A stretch of DNA of 64,000 nucleotides, taken from a virus. Shown here one piece after another: positions 8,578 through 16,410 of this stretch (positions within the stretch are counted from its first letter, which is position 1; each line of letters opens with the position of its first letter). Made by a program: the position numbers and the translations under genes. Under the pieces are notes generated by a model that had not been told where the DNA came from, did not search any database, and saw only the letters and a program-made list of their open reading frames with translations. Location of the stretch: the IMG/VR virus record IMGVR_UViG_3300033571_022897, positions 62,001-126,000 of that record. One strand, written 5' to 3'.

Positions 8578-9205
8578 AGGGGTTTTTTATATTCACTTTC
8601 CAAACCACCCCTCCCCCTAAGAAAGGCTGCATACCCATTCCATTGTTTGCGACTCCTATGTTTGCTATGTATATTCTATCCTTCTTAGTTTTATACAGCA
8701 ACGCTCCTGAAATAGCCGAAAGTATCTGTACGCGATTAACGTTCGCCATTGCTCCCACGTAGAATTCCGCTTTGGGCTTAGGGTGAATTGTGATGGTGTG
8801 AGTCACAGTGGGGATGCTATAGTTCCACACCACACTACGAGAAGAAATAGTGTTTCGAGTTACTACGTCCGTGATTATTCCGTAACCAAAGGATCTATTG
8901 ATACTATCTGGATATGGAATATTTAGAGTATCTATTGTCTGGTAATGCGCATAGTAATCCGCTAATATGGCGATAGTATCCACGGGTTCAGACTTTATAG
9001 AATCGTGAACCTCTATCGTATCAATCTTTGTTCTCCATTTAGGTATATATTTTGGCACTTCAACCTTGACCTCTTGAAACACCGTGTCTATCTTATGCTC
9101 TATTACTGGAGGTTGAGGTCCTTCGCAGCTATATATCGCGTAACCTAATACGGTTAAGAATAGTGTTATGCCTACGATGTTCTTTACGCTAATCAAAGCT
9201 TTCAT
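8543..9205 (-). CDS. Membrane-anchored protein of lysis-like cassette (spanin candidate)
   Basis: 220 aa. One N-terminal membrane segment (residues ~9-25) followed by SCEGPQPP, which could also serve as a weak lipobox; the rest is an extracytoplasmic-type domain with many repeats of ID(T/S) and V-rich strands. Last gene of a four-gene minus-strand block holding a holin-like protein and a peptidoglycan-hydrolase-like protein, so a spanin or other envelope-disrupting role is plausible but inferred from position only. Confidence 0.6.
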   Translation of the reverse strand: MKALISVKNIVGITLFLTVLGYAIYSCEGPQPPVIEHKIDTVFQEVKVEVPKYIPKWRTKIDTIEVHDSIKSEPVDTIAILADYYAHYQTIDTLNIPYPDSINRSFGYGIITDVVTRNTISSRSVVWNYSIPTVTHTITIHPKPKAEFYVGAMANVNRVQILSAISGALLYKTKKDRIYIANIGVANNGMGMQPFLGGGVVWKVNIKNPFKPQLPLPALP

Positions 9206-9495
9206 TACTCTGGATTTTTAATCTTCTTGAGCTCTTCGTGAATTCTGTATATCTGATAGTCGTGATACTGCAATCTATTCTTTAAATTCGAATCCTCAGT
9301 CTTTATATATTGTTCTAAAGTAGAATCCTTCTTTCTCAAGTGTATTTGCTCCTGTAGTATCAATGAATCAAAGTACATGTCTCGCTTGATGACTTGAACC
9401 TCCTCAGAACGGAGATAGTAATCGAACATGAATCCTGTGAATATCAATACCGCTAAAGTTCCTACAACAACCATTATAATCTCTCTTATTTTCAT
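9205..9495 (-). CDS. Single-pass membrane protein with coiled coil, 96 aa
   Basis: Residues ~6-28 (IIMVVVGTLAVLIFTGFMFDYYL) form a membrane segment, the rest is highly charged and helical (EEVQVIKRD ... EELKKIKN). Topology is like an inner-membrane spanin or a phage-lysis accessory protein. Its start overlaps the stop of the upstream holin-like gene and its stop overlaps the next start. Confidence 0.65.
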   Translation of the reverse strand: MKIREIIMVVVGTLAVLIFTGFMFDYYLRSEEVQVIKRDMYFDSLILQEQIHLRKKDSTLEQYIKTEDSNLKNRLQYHDYQIYRIHEELKKIKNPE

Positions 9496-9761
9496 TGTTG
9501 GTTTGTTAGATCTTTTATGCGTTGCTCTAACGCCTGATTTTTCTGTTCAAGATCTTTTAACAGTTGCGCAGAATCGTCGTCGCCTGTGATCTTCTTAATA
9601 GAACCCGCCATTGCGCCGAAGAGCACGGATACAAAAGCTATCAACAATTCTCTGTTGCTAGCTGGCATCTCGGTCGTCATCAACATGAAGAAGATGCTAA
9701 TGGCTATAGCCATAACTAATAGTGATCCCAAAAAGCTGGTTATGTTTTTAGAGCTGTTCAT
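9492..9761 (-). CDS. Holin-like membrane protein, 89 aa
   Basis: Two hydrophobic segments (residues ~9-27 and ~37-55) separated by a short polar turn, then a charged coiled-coil tail (LLKDLEQKNQALEQRIKDL). Size and two-segment topology fit class II holins. It sits directly after the hydrolase-like gene with a 4-nt overlap. Holin assignment is inference from topology and context. Confidence 0.6.
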   Translation of the reverse strand: MNSSKNITSFLGSLLVMAIAISIFFMLMTTEMPASNRELLIAFVSVLFGAMAGSIKKITGDDDSAQLLKDLEQKNQALEQRIKDLTNQQ

Positions 9762-10339
9762 ACGATGTCTTTGCTTTCTATGAGTGTATAAGTGAAGTCC
9801 TTTTGTTTGCAGGATTTGGCTAAGATCATGAAATCATTAAACTCCTTCTCCCTCTTGAATACTTGGCATCCTTCCGACCAATTTTCCACAACAGTGCTAT
9901 CCACACCAGCTTTGTGAATATTGATTCCAAAAACTCCCTCTTGAATCTTCTTTTCGTCATATTTAAGATCTTTATTAGCGTCCCTAAAAACTTTGACAGG
10001 CTTGTTTTGGCCCAATGCTTCGTATTTACCCTTGTGCAATCTGATTATGTGAGAATCAATGTATTGGCCAGGGACCAATCTTGCTACTCCATTCGGATTG
10101 CTGTGTTCGAGTACTGCTTTTCTTCCCGGATCTGTGGTGGCCATCCATTCGTAGTATTTCCAAACTCCGTTTTCTTTCAAAGAAACTGTTATTGTATCAT
10201 CGAAAGCATTTGTTACAGCATCACCGGGAACAGAATTTCTAACCCCGACGATGTTTATTTTATCTTCGAACCACTTGTAACCCTTCGCCTTCACAACCTT
10301 CTCAATCTTTTCTTTGGTGTATTTGAATGTTTGTGACAT
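9758..10339 (-). CDS. Putative peptidoglycan-active enzyme (L,D-transpeptidase/endolysin-like)
   Basis: 193 aa from MSQTFKY; an upstream in-frame ATG at 10360 lies within the promoter motif and is less likely. The motif GINIHKAG ... ENWSEGCQVF near residues 145-170 has the His and the S-x-GC cysteine arrangement of YkuD-like L,D-transpeptidase folds, used by several Bacteroidota phages as a lysis enzyme. First gene of the minus-strand lysis-like block. Alternative: a non-catalytic cell-wall-binding protein. Confidence 0.6.
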   Translation of the reverse strand: MSQTFKYTKEKIEKVVKAKGYKWFEDKINIVGVRNSVPGDAVTNAFDDTITVSLKENGVWKYYEWMATTDPGRKAVLEHSNPNGVARLVPGQYIDSHIIRLHKGKYEALGQNKPVKVFRDANKDLKYDEKKIQEGVFGINIHKAGVDSTVVENWSEGCQVFKREKEFNDFMILAKSCKQKDFTYTLIESKDIV

Positions 10340-10356
10340 AGTGGTATTGTTTTTTA

Positions 10357-10372
10357 ACATAAATATGTGACC
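10357..10372 (-). promoter_or_regulatory. Late-type promoter motif (minus strand)
   Basis: Read on the minus strand this is CACATATTTATGTT, about 20 nt before the chosen start of the lysis-like operon. It shows that the box keeps the orientation of the gene it serves. Confidence 0.6.
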
Positions 10373-10405
10373 TAAATTTTAGAATGGGGTGAAACGGCTG
10401 ATATT

Positions 10406-11095
10406 ATGACACTAGAGCTAATTATTTTAAAACTAGGCCTAGATTCATCATATTTAGATAAGAACACCTATGATATGGCAAAATTCATGCAAGGGTTATC
10501 TGACACCGAAAAGAATTTCGTTAAATTCGTGCGTTCCGAGTGTAAAAAATACGGAGTAAAACTTAAATTAGTACATAGGGAAAAGATTCGAGTGGGAAAA
10601 AGAATGTGGGGATCGGGATATTTTGACGAATCCGTTCCATCTTTAGCAGTTGCTGTTATGAAACCAGACTGGTTGTCTACACTAGTGCATGAATACTGTC
10701 ACTTGACACAGTGGGTGGATCAATGTAAAGAGTGGAAAAAGGCTGACAGACACGAGTCTTGTTGGAATATGGAAGTGTGGTTGATGGGAGAATCTGTTAA
10801 AAACCCGTATTTCCACATTAATAACATGAGAGATGTTGAACTCGATAACGAGAAACGCGCGGTACAATTAATAAAAGAACACGGATTAGAAATAAACACA
10901 GAAAAGTATATTCAACAAGCAAATGCGTATGTTAGTCTATACAACTACATGAAGTACACACGAAAATGGCCAGACATAAATAACAACCCGTGTTCAAATA
11001 AACTATTGATAAAAGGTATGCCTAAAACTTTTAGAATGAATCATTCGAAAATGAGTAGAAGAGTTTATAACCTATTTACAAAGTCAGCGAAATGA
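10406..11095 (+). CDS. Zincin-type metallopeptidase-like protein
   Basis: 229 aa. STLVHEYCHLTQWVDQ near residue 95 contains HExxH (HEYCH), the zinc-binding and catalytic motif of zincins; a third ligand could be Glu in DVELDNEKRAV about 40 residues later. No signal peptide. Divergently oriented from the lysis block, overlapping the next gene by 4 nt. The next gene is a smaller relative with the first His changed. Confidence 0.7.
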   Translation: MTLELIILKLGLDSSYLDKNTYDMAKFMQGLSDTEKNFVKFVRSECKKYGVKLKLVHREKIRVGKRMWGSGYFDESVPSLAVAVMKPDWLSTLVHEYCHLTQWVDQCKEWKKADRHESCWNMEVWLMGESVKNPYFHINNMRDVELDNEKRAVQLIKEHGLEINTEKYIQQANAYVSLYNYMKYTRKWPDINNNPCSNKLLIKGMPKTFRMNHSKMSRRVYNLFTKSAK

Positions 11096-11490
11096 AAAAA
11101 CAAAAGTTAACCAGAGGCCACGCTCTTAAAATACTGGAGTGGTGCAAGAACAGGTACGGAATGTCTAAATACAAGAAGAGTTATCCTCTGTTGGAATTTA
11201 GAAAAATGAGATACGCTGACGAAGAGGGGCAATTCGGATACTACGATGACATTGTCAATTTGATATTCATAAATAGAGAATTTCATAAACACGTGAATGA
11301 TTTGGCAAAGACCATCATAGAAGAGTATGTTCACTTTACGCAATCTGATAGAGAGTATCAAAGAGCAGCAAGAATGTATTCATATAGTAAAAATCCTCTT
11401 GAAATAAAAGCAAAATACAGAGCAAACATGGATTATAAAAAATGCGTAAAGGAGCTTAAAAAAATACATAAAACCTTCCAAACACTATAA
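11092..11490 (+). CDS. Zincin-like protein with altered active site
   Basis: 132 aa. IIEEYVHFTQSD occupies the place of LVHEYCHLTQW in the preceding protein, so HExxH has become EExxH and zinc catalysis is doubtful; NPLEIKAKYRAN keeps the downstream Glu helix. Probably a diverged tandem paralogue acting as a partner, immunity-type or binding protein (inference). Confidence 0.65.
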   Translation: MKKQKLTRGHALKILEWCKNRYGMSKYKKSYPLLEFRKMRYADEEGQFGYYDDIVNLIFINREFHKHVNDLAKTIIEEYVHFTQSDREYQRAARMYSYSKNPLEIKAKYRANMDYKKCVKELKKIHKTFQTL

Positions 11491-11506
11491 TAGTACCCAC
11501 AGAAAA

Positions 11507-11516
11507 CATATTTATA
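11507..11516 (+). promoter_or_regulatory. Late-type promoter motif CATATTTATA, 3 nt from ATG
   Basis: The box ends only 3 nt before the ATG at 11520. If it works like the Bacteroidota -7 element, the transcript would be leaderless. Confidence 0.65.
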
Positions 11517-11519
11517 ACC

Positions 11520-11735
11520 ATGAATACCATCATAGATTCTTTGGACCGTTTAGCAGAGACACATATTCCCGAAGGGGTTTCAAATCTGTATCACGTCCAT
11601 TGTAGGACTGCGTGGGTAGAAGCTGTATACGAGTTAGTAGAAGCAGGACACTTGTATCCTACGCGGGAGAATTTGTTGTTCATCGCAAAAAATTGGCAAT
11701 TAGTTTTGGAAAAAAAATTTTCAATGCTAAATTGA
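11520..11735 (+). CDS. Hypothetical protein, 71 aa
   Basis: Not recognised; helical soluble protein. Supported by the promoter box directly upstream and by a second gene 6 nt downstream. Confidence 0.65.
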   Translation: MNTIIDSLDRLAETHIPEGVSNLYHVHCRTAWVEAVYELVEAGHLYPTRENLLFIAKNWQLVLEKKFSMLN

Positions 11736-11741
11736 CCCATA

Positions 11742-12023
11742 ATGGACGGAGAAATAGACATCTTATCACTATTTGTTGGAACAATGCAATACGGGATACT
11801 CGGAGTGGTAGCTTTAACTTTGGCCTATTTTGCCAAAAATCAATGGAAAAGATTGGAACAAAAAAACAAAGAACTCGAAGAGAAGGTCGATAAACTCCAA
11901 GAGGACATGCGAACTCTTTTGACAGAGGACAGATCGCGAATGGCGATACTCGTACAGGACAACACTAAAGCCATGCAAGAGCTATCTAGAATAGTGTTGG
12001 AATACATAGTCAATAAGGAGTAA
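11742..12023 (+). CDS. Membrane protein with coiled coil, 93 aa
   Basis: One membrane segment (residues ~9-29, LSLFVGTMQYGILGVVALTLA) then a long heptad-rich helix (QKNKELEEKVDKLQEDM). Same design as 44704-45111. Possible envelope or lysis accessory; not assignable further. Confidence 0.65.
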   Translation: MDGEIDILSLFVGTMQYGILGVVALTLAYFAKNQWKRLEQKNKELEEKVDKLQEDMRTLLTEDRSRMAILVQDNTKAMQELSRIVLEYIVNKE

Positions 12024-12148
12024 AATAACCTGTTGATAACCAACGGGTTGTGCAACCGCTTGGTTGCCAATAGGAATAATTTTAGGGGGCCTATGTCCGG
12101 ATTCTGGCCTTTCGCGTACATTTACACTGTTATCAATCAATAAAGGTT
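12024..12148 (+). promoter_or_regulatory. Repeated operon-head element, copy 1
   Basis: One of four copies (others at 18381, 34903, 53126). Order: inverted repeat AACCAA ... GGTTGTGCAACC ... TTGGTT (palindrome core GTTGTGCAAC at 12047-12056), the block GGGGGCCTATGTCCGGA at 12085-12101, then the -7 box TACATTTAC at 12117-12125 and the leader AATAAAGGTTATG. The palindrome is a good candidate for an operator bound by a dimeric regulator. Confidence 0.8.
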
Positions 12149-12376
12149 ATGATACAGACGACAACCCCCCAAATGGACGCCCTCAAAGTGCTAGACTACT
12201 TCAGATCTCGCGGTCTGAACGCCACCGCCAATACCTTCCTCTGGAGGGTGGGGGCTGCACCGGAACTGGAAGGTAATCTGGTTCCCTGCTGGTTGGTCAA
12301 AGACTTCTGCAGCGCACTCTCACCATATTTGTACGAGGAGCTGGAATGCGAAGTACCCGCTTACAATAAATTCTGA
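12149..12376 (+). CDS. Hypothetical protein, 75 aa
   Basis: First gene behind copy 1 of the repeated promoter element, with the AATAAAGGTTATG leader. Contains FRSRGLNATANTFLWRVG, perhaps a small nucleic-acid-binding helix pair, but I do not recognise the family. G+C is higher than in the preceding genes. Confidence 0.75.
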   Translation: MIQTTTPQMDALKVLDYFRSRGLNATANTFLWRVGAAPELEGNLVPCWLVKDFCSALSPYLYEELECEVPAYNKF

Positions 12377-12396
12377 TCAATCAACTAATAAAAGTT

Positions 12397-12696
12397 ATGA
12401 AAAACATAGGCATCGAACTCACAGCACTGGAACAGCAAGTTTTAGAAGCATACATCAGCGGACTGTACGCAGAACCCGGTTTCTCGGACGTAGACGTAAA
12501 CGATCTCGCAGCCATGACCAAGATCAGCACTAAAACCATCAGAGGTGCGCTCTCTTCCCTGGTCAAAAAAGGCATTGTGACTGTCAACGATAACGGTGCA
12601 GGCTACCAAATCATCGATCTCAACGTCCAGCATTGGCACTTGGTCAACGAGAGTTGGGCACAAGAAGCCGAGTTTTTCCTTAACCGTAACAAATAA
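12397..12696 (+). CDS. Winged-helix/HTH transcription regulator candidate
   Basis: 99 aa. LTALEQQVLEAYISG ... VNDLAAMTKISTKTIRGALSSLVKKGIVTVND has the helix-turn-helix plus wing order of MarR/IclR-type winged helices, with a recognition helix TKTIRGALSSLVKKG. As the second gene of an element-controlled operon it could be the regulator acting on the palindromes (inference). ATG preceded by the AATAAAAGTTATG leader. Confidence 0.75.
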   Translation: MKNIGIELTALEQQVLEAYISGLYAEPGFSDVDVNDLAAMTKISTKTIRGALSSLVKKGIVTVNDNGAGYQIIDLNVQHWHLVNESWAQEAEFFLNRNK

Positions 12697-12699
12697 TCC

Positions 12700-12810
12700 A
12701 TGATCTTAGCATTCATCTTCATCGCCGCAGCATACGTGCTCAGCAAGACTACACCTCCCCCACATCACGATACGTGGGAGCAAATTCAAACCAAAATCGA
12801 CCGCAAATGA
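12700..12810 (+). CDS. Small single-pass membrane protein, 36 aa
   Basis: MILAFIFIAAAYVLSKTT then a polar His/Trp-containing tail. Starts 3 nt after the previous stop and overlaps the next ATG (ATGA), which supports it despite its size. Confidence 0.55.
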   Translation: MILAFIFIAAAYVLSKTTPPPHHDTWEQIQTKIDRK

Positions 12811-13019
12811 ACCCATACTTAGATACCAACTACGTAGATCGCACCGAACAGATCGAGTCCGACTTCGAACCCACACTGCACGACGTTAAAGTGGATCCCG
12901 AGTTCTATGCAGAGCTAGTCAACGACCTACTCTACCACTGGGTGTACGGCACTAATGAGACAGCGTTAATGTTTATGGCAAAGCAAGTATTGTTAGACAG
13001 ACACCACCAAAACCAATAA
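12807..13019 (+). CDS. Hypothetical protein, 70 aa
   Basis: Start chosen at the ATG overlapping the preceding stop. Acidic, no motif recognised (DNYVDRTEQIESDFEP-type N-terminus, helical C-terminus). Confidence 0.65.
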   Translation: MNPYLDTNYVDRTEQIESDFEPTLHDVKVDPEFYAELVNDLLYHWVYGTNETALMFMAKQVLLDRHHQNQ

Positions 13020-13023
13020 CGCT

Positions 13024-13239
13024 ATGGAATTCACACCGCAAGGATACCTTACGCTCAGCAACTCGCACGCTCTCCTGATCCAGATCAACGACACCACCGA
13101 AGAGGTCTACTATCGGTACTCTGACGAAGACGGTGTTGCAACCACTTCGGAGATCGGCTGCGACGAGGAGGGAGAACCCTGGTTCAGGGTCGAGAACGGC
13201 AACCAATACTACTTGTCCGAATTCATGAAAATAGTTTAA
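13024..13239 (+). CDS. Hypothetical acidic protein, 71 aa
   Basis: Begins 4 nt after the previous stop. Predicted beta-rich and strongly acidic (YYRYSDEDGVATTSEIG). Family not recognised. Confidence 0.65.
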   Translation: MEFTPQGYLTLSNSHALLIQINDTTEEVYYRYSDEDGVATTSEIGCDEEGEPWFRVENGNQYYLSEFMKIV

Positions 13240-13254
13240 TCAAAAATAAAAGTT

Positions 13255-13707
13255 ATGGCAAAACAAACACTCAAAAGTCGTCTACTCGATCGCATTCGTA
13301 AGGAAGGTAAAGAGGAAGGCGTTACGTACAAAGAGATCGTCACACACATTCTCAAACTCAAGAACGGAGAAGACTACCAAGTCGATTGGAAATCTAACGA
13401 CCGTGGATACTTCGCAGATGCTCTTAGAAAGGGATCCGGAATTCAACGTCGAACCTATTGGCAGAGTTTCACAGCGATTATGGGAGGCTATCTTGTAAAC
13501 GGTGGAGGCACAGAAGGTTTTGTAAGAACGTACAACAAGAAGTACGTGGCTAGAACTTTCACAAAGCGAGAAAGACTTGAATACCAGCGTCGTAAACTCG
13601 CTACTCAAATTATGTACACACAAAACGCAAACGAAATACGTGACATAGTTAACAGGTACGAGAGAACTTTGCAGAGGATAGAGAAAGAGTTTGAACAATC
13701 CAAATAA
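13255..13707 (+). CDS. Hypothetical protein, 150 aa, paralogue of 13710-14060
   Basis: Leader AAATAAAAGTTATG. Shares with the next gene the frame TLKSRLLDRIRKEG ... YKEIVTHILKL ... DRG ... GGYLVNGGGTEGF, so they arose by tandem duplication. The C-terminal ~50 residues are a charged coiled coil missing from the shorter copy. The HTH-like N-terminus suggests a small DNA-binding or winged-helix protein (weak inference). Confidence 0.72.
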   Translation: MAKQTLKSRLLDRIRKEGKEEGVTYKEIVTHILKLKNGEDYQVDWKSNDRGYFADALRKGSGIQRRTYWQSFTAIMGGYLVNGGGTEGFVRTYNKKYVARTFTKRERLEYQRRKLATQIMYTQNANEIRDIVNRYERTLQRIEKEFEQSK

Positions 13708-13709
13708 TC

Positions 13710-14060
13710 ATGAGCAAAAAAACTTTAAAACAGTCTCTCGTTGATCGCATGATCGCGGAAGGCAACAAAGGAATACGTTATACTGACGTGATCATTCACA
13801 TCAAAAAAATATGGACTGGCGACGAGAAAGTCGAGTACAACTGGAAAAAAGACCGTGGAATTTCGGGTACAAACTTGTCGAGGTCTCATTTCGCTGGAAT
13901 AGGCGGCGGATACTTGGTCAACGGTAGCGGAACTTGCGGACTTTACTGCGAAAACAAGAAGTGGTACGCCAAGTATTTCACTCAAGAAGAGATGGAAGAG
14001 CGCAAACAATTTTTGAAGGCCCGTAGGGATAGGTATAAAACCTTATCACCCAAGATTTAA
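13710..14060 (+). CDS. Hypothetical protein, 116 aa, paralogue of 13255-13707
   Basis: Starts 2 nt after its sibling. Conserved frame: TLKQSLVDRMIAEG, YTDVIIHIKKI, KKDRG, GGGYLVNGSGTCGLY. Function unknown. Confidence 0.72.
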   Translation: MSKKTLKQSLVDRMIAEGNKGIRYTDVIIHIKKIWTGDEKVEYNWKKDRGISGTNLSRSHFAGIGGGYLVNGSGTCGLYCENKKWYAKYFTQEEMEERKQFLKARRDRYKTLSPKI

Positions 14061-14061
14061 A

Positions 14062-14094
14062 TTGTTGCATTAGTCCAAAATCCTGTACATTAGC
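14062..14094 (+). promoter_or_regulatory. Bacteroidota-type promoter
   Basis: TTGTTG at 14062-14067, 18 nt, then TACATTAGC at 14086-14094, followed by the ATCAATCAATAAAAGTTATG leader of the 14117 gene. Confidence 0.6.
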
Positions 14095-14116
14095 ACCGTA
14101 TCAATCAATAAAAGTT

Positions 14117-14461
14117 ATGACAAACGCATTTGAAACCGCACGCGAAAACGTTCGCAACTCAGTCTCCTCAATTTTCTCCAAGTCAGACGTACTGCAATTG
14201 CTGCACGACACAGAGACCTCCGCGGAGACCAGCAAACCGAATTTATCAACTTACACCGTAGATGAGGTGCACCAATTGGTTCACAGTATCATGACGCGAG
14301 TCGTGGATGCCGTGGAAGGATTCGACTTTGCCAACGATGTGGGTTTGGACCTGGTTGGGAACGAGATCTTCGTTGAAATCACACCGCATAGACTCGTCGC
14401 ATTGCTTGAGAACGAAATCGTAGATGCTGCAGGAACACTCGGTGTCGGCACAAAAGAATGA
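14117..14461 (+). CDS. Hypothetical protein, 114 aa
   Basis: Own promoter and AATAAAAGTTATG leader. Acidic helical protein (EVHQLVHSIMTRVVDAVEGF); not recognised. Confidence 0.7.
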   Translation: MTNAFETARENVRNSVSSIFSKSDVLQLLHDTETSAETSKPNLSTYTVDEVHQLVHSIMTRVVDAVEGFDFANDVGLDLVGNEIFVEITPHRLVALLENEIVDAAGTLGVGTKE

Positions 14462-14464
14462 TGT

Positions 14465-14662
14465 ATGCACAAAAAATTATATAAAACTGCAGACGTGATT
14501 AGGTTTTTGTATAACTACGATTGCATTTCCACAGCAGACAGCATCAAAAAAATCGCAGACTCGGCAGAGTTCATCGATTCAAAAACTGTGGAGAAGAACC
14601 TGATCAAGGATCTATACCAACATTTGAAAGAGACTTTAAATCAATACACTTACGCAAAATAA
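14465..14662 (+). CDS. Hypothetical protein, 65 aa
   Basis: Short helical protein (KTADVIRFLYNYDCISTADSI). Position between two well-supported genes with 3-5 nt gaps supports it. Confidence 0.6.
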   Translation: MHKKLYKTADVIRFLYNYDCISTADSIKKIADSAEFIDSKTVEKNLIKDLYQHLKETLNQYTYAK

Positions 14663-14667
14663 AAGTT

Positions 14668-15126
14668 ATGGGATTAGACATGTATTTTTACAAGAAGACC
14701 TACATATCCAACGAAGAGTGGATCAAACCGGAATTCAGAACAAAGGTAACGATCGAACGCAACGGGCAAGAGGTTGACTCTACAAACATTCGTTACATTG
14801 TGGAAGAGGCTGGTTACTGGCGTAAAGCCAACGCCATTCACAGGTGGTTCGTCGAAAACATCCAAGACGGACAAGACGATTGCGACGAGTACGTAGTATC
14901 TATAGAAAAGCTGAAACAGCTGAAGAAGGATTGCGAATTGGCCCTTAGCAGTAAAGTGGTGGCCGAAAACGTCATGCCCACCCAATCTGGTTTCTTCTTC
15001 GGTAGCACAGATTACGATGAGTACTACGAGGAGGATCTGAGGAACACCATAGCCATTGTCGATAAGGCGCTGGCAGATTACGATAAGGAATTTGCAGTCA
15101 GTTTCCACTACTCGTCTAGCTGGTGA
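14668..15126 (+). CDS. Conserved phage protein (MGLDMYxxK family)
   Basis: 152 aa from the ATG preceded by AATAAAAGTTATG; the frame is open further upstream but those codons overlap another gene. MGLDMYFYKK at the start and YWRKANAIHRWFVENIQDGQDDC in the middle are the signature of a small protein often seen in phage and prophage genomes, of unknown function. Overlaps the following lipoprotein by 4 nt. Confidence 0.8.
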   Translation: MGLDMYFYKKTYISNEEWIKPEFRTKVTIERNGQEVDSTNIRYIVEEAGYWRKANAIHRWFVENIQDGQDDCDEYVVSIEKLKQLKKDCELALSSKVVAENVMPTQSGFFFGSTDYDEYYEEDLRNTIAIVDKALADYDKEFAVSFHYSSSW

Positions 15127-15362
15127 AAAAGTTTATACTTTTGGCGTGCATGATCATGGTATCGTGCGCGTCTTCCAATAAAGTCAGGAAGAAAAAGACT
15201 TACATAAACGACCTCACTGAAAAGTATAGGTTGTACGGAGTTAAGGACAATTCGTACTTTTACTTCATGATCGACAGCTCGGGAGGACCACACTTAGTAA
15301 AGACTCACTCATTCAATCCCAGTAAAGTTATTTGGATAGAAAAGTTGCAGAAAAAAAATTGA
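15123..15362 (+). CDS. Small lipoprotein
   Basis: 79 aa, GTG start. KKFILLACMIMVSCASS is a signal peptide with lipobox MVSC (cleavage before Cys ~15). Mature part is basic then beta-rich. Phage lipoproteins commonly act in superinfection exclusion or lysis; no direct evidence here. Five lipoprotein genes occur in the window. Confidence 0.7.
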   Translation: MKKFILLACMIMVSCASSNKVRKKKTYINDLTEKYRLYGVKDNSYFYFMIDSSGGPHLVKTHSFNPSKVIWIEKLQKKN

Positions 15363-15365
15363 TAT

Positions 15366-15722
15366 ATGAAAGAACAACCATTCGACGTTCAACCCTCTCA
15401 GTTGAGCATAAATCTAGCCATAATAACATTGACATCTTTTGTGATGTTCGTAATACTCAAAGTTGGAGACGTCATAGATTGGAGTTGGTGGTGGATTACT
15501 AGTCCACTGTGGATAGCCGTGATCATAAATATATTCGCTGTCATCGGCATGTATCTGTCGTTGTTCATGCTTAAAAGAAGTTTAAAAAATCTCGCACGAT
15601 TAGTGCAAGAAGAGAAATTGAAACATACTTATTATGGTAAAAACCAAAAAGATGAAAACCAAGAAATCAAAACCGGCCAAGAAAGCCGCCAAGATAGTAG
15701 CAAAACCCAAGAAGCAAGTTAA
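15366..15722 (+). CDS. Two-pass membrane protein, 118 aa
   Basis: Membrane segments at residues ~16-36 and ~44-68 (WIAVIINIFAVIGMYLSLFML), then a long polar tail rich in Gln, Glu and Lys. The last 89 nt overlap the next gene in another frame. Function unknown. Confidence 0.65.
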   Translation: MKEQPFDVQPSQLSINLAIITLTSFVMFVILKVGDVIDWSWWWITSPLWIAVIINIFAVIGMYLSLFMLKRSLKNLARLVQEEKLKHTYYGKNQKDENQEIKTGQESRQDSSKTQEAS

Positions 15723-15984
15723 GGTTAAAAATAAATCTACGCCTAAACAGAATGAGGAACCTTCACAACCTATGAGAACCTGTAAAGTTTGCGGAGAAGT
15801 CATAAACCCTAAACGGGTGCAACTGGGATACCAAGAAACATGCGTGAAGCATTCCACGGCGGAGAGGTTTGTAGCGGCCATATCAACAGTAAACATGGAA
15901 GGGGATACAGAGATATCCATAATTAGGGATCCTAAAGTGGCAGAAGAATTGGAGCAATTACACTATATTTATCAGTATAGGTAA
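15634..15984 (+). CDS. Lys-rich protein with zinc ribbon
   Basis: 116 aa. Residues 1-45 are extremely basic (KTKKMKTKKSKPAKKAAKI), like histone tails. Residues ~48-75, CKVCGEVINPKRVQLGYQETC, form a two-CxxC-type zinc-binding site like DksA/TraR fingers. The basic part is encoded inside the preceding gene in a shifted frame, so the region is dual-coding. A nucleic-acid-binding role is likely. Confidence 0.7.
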   Translation: MVKTKKMKTKKSKPAKKAAKIVAKPKKQVKVKNKSTPKQNEEPSQPMRTCKVCGEVINPKRVQLGYQETCVKHSTAERFVAAISTVNMEGDTEISIIRDPKVAEELEQLHYIYQYR

Positions 15985-15995
15985 ACCAATACACC

Positions 15996-16190
15996 ATGCC
16001 AAAACTAGACAAACTATCCCCAGATAAGAGACAACAGTTGAAGGAGTATTTCGATTCTCTAAAAGAGATACACCGAGAGATTTCAGAGATACTGTCCGAA
16101 GTCAACATAAGTTTGAGAGAGACTTCATCGGGTGGTAATAATTCCAAAGATCTGACTCTTAAGACTGAACGTCGTAACAAGAAGGCATGA
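15996..16190 (+). CDS. Small coiled-coil protein, 64 aa
   Basis: Charged single helix (KRQQLKEYFDSLKEIHREIS) with a basic tail. Overlaps the next start by 4 nt. Confidence 0.6.
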   Translation: MPKLDKLSPDKRQQLKEYFDSLKEIHREISEILSEVNISLRETSSGGNNSKDLTLKTERRNKKA

Positions 16191-16405
16191 ATATGATTAC
16201 ACAAAAATACTTTCTGGCTAAGGTGCAATTCATTACTGAAGATGAAAGGAGCGGTAAATTGAAAAAGGTCATGGTCCAATACTTGGTAGACGCCATGAGC
16301 TGCACTGAAGCAGAAGCACGAGTGGTTAAATACCTAGACGGGGTATCCAACTACGAAGTGAAATCCGTGGCGGAATCTCCGGTTTCGGCCGTGATAAACG
16401 CATAA
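16187..16405 (+). CDS. DUF4494-like protein
   Basis: 72 aa. YFLAKVQFITEDERSGKLKK then VQYLVDAMSCTEAEARVVKYL matches the core of DUF4494, a small family found mainly in Bacteroidota and their phages. This is one of the host-range hints in the window. Ends 5 nt before the tmRNA. Confidence 0.75.
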   Translation: MNMITQKYFLAKVQFITEDERSGKLKKVMVQYLVDAMSCTEAEARVVKYLDGVSNYEVKSVAESPVSAVINA

Positions 16406-16410
16406 CACAC

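Noticed and set aside
8574-8762. Plus-strand 62-aa ORF opposite the 8543 gene
   Set aside because: It is the shadow of a better supported minus-strand gene with a membrane anchor.
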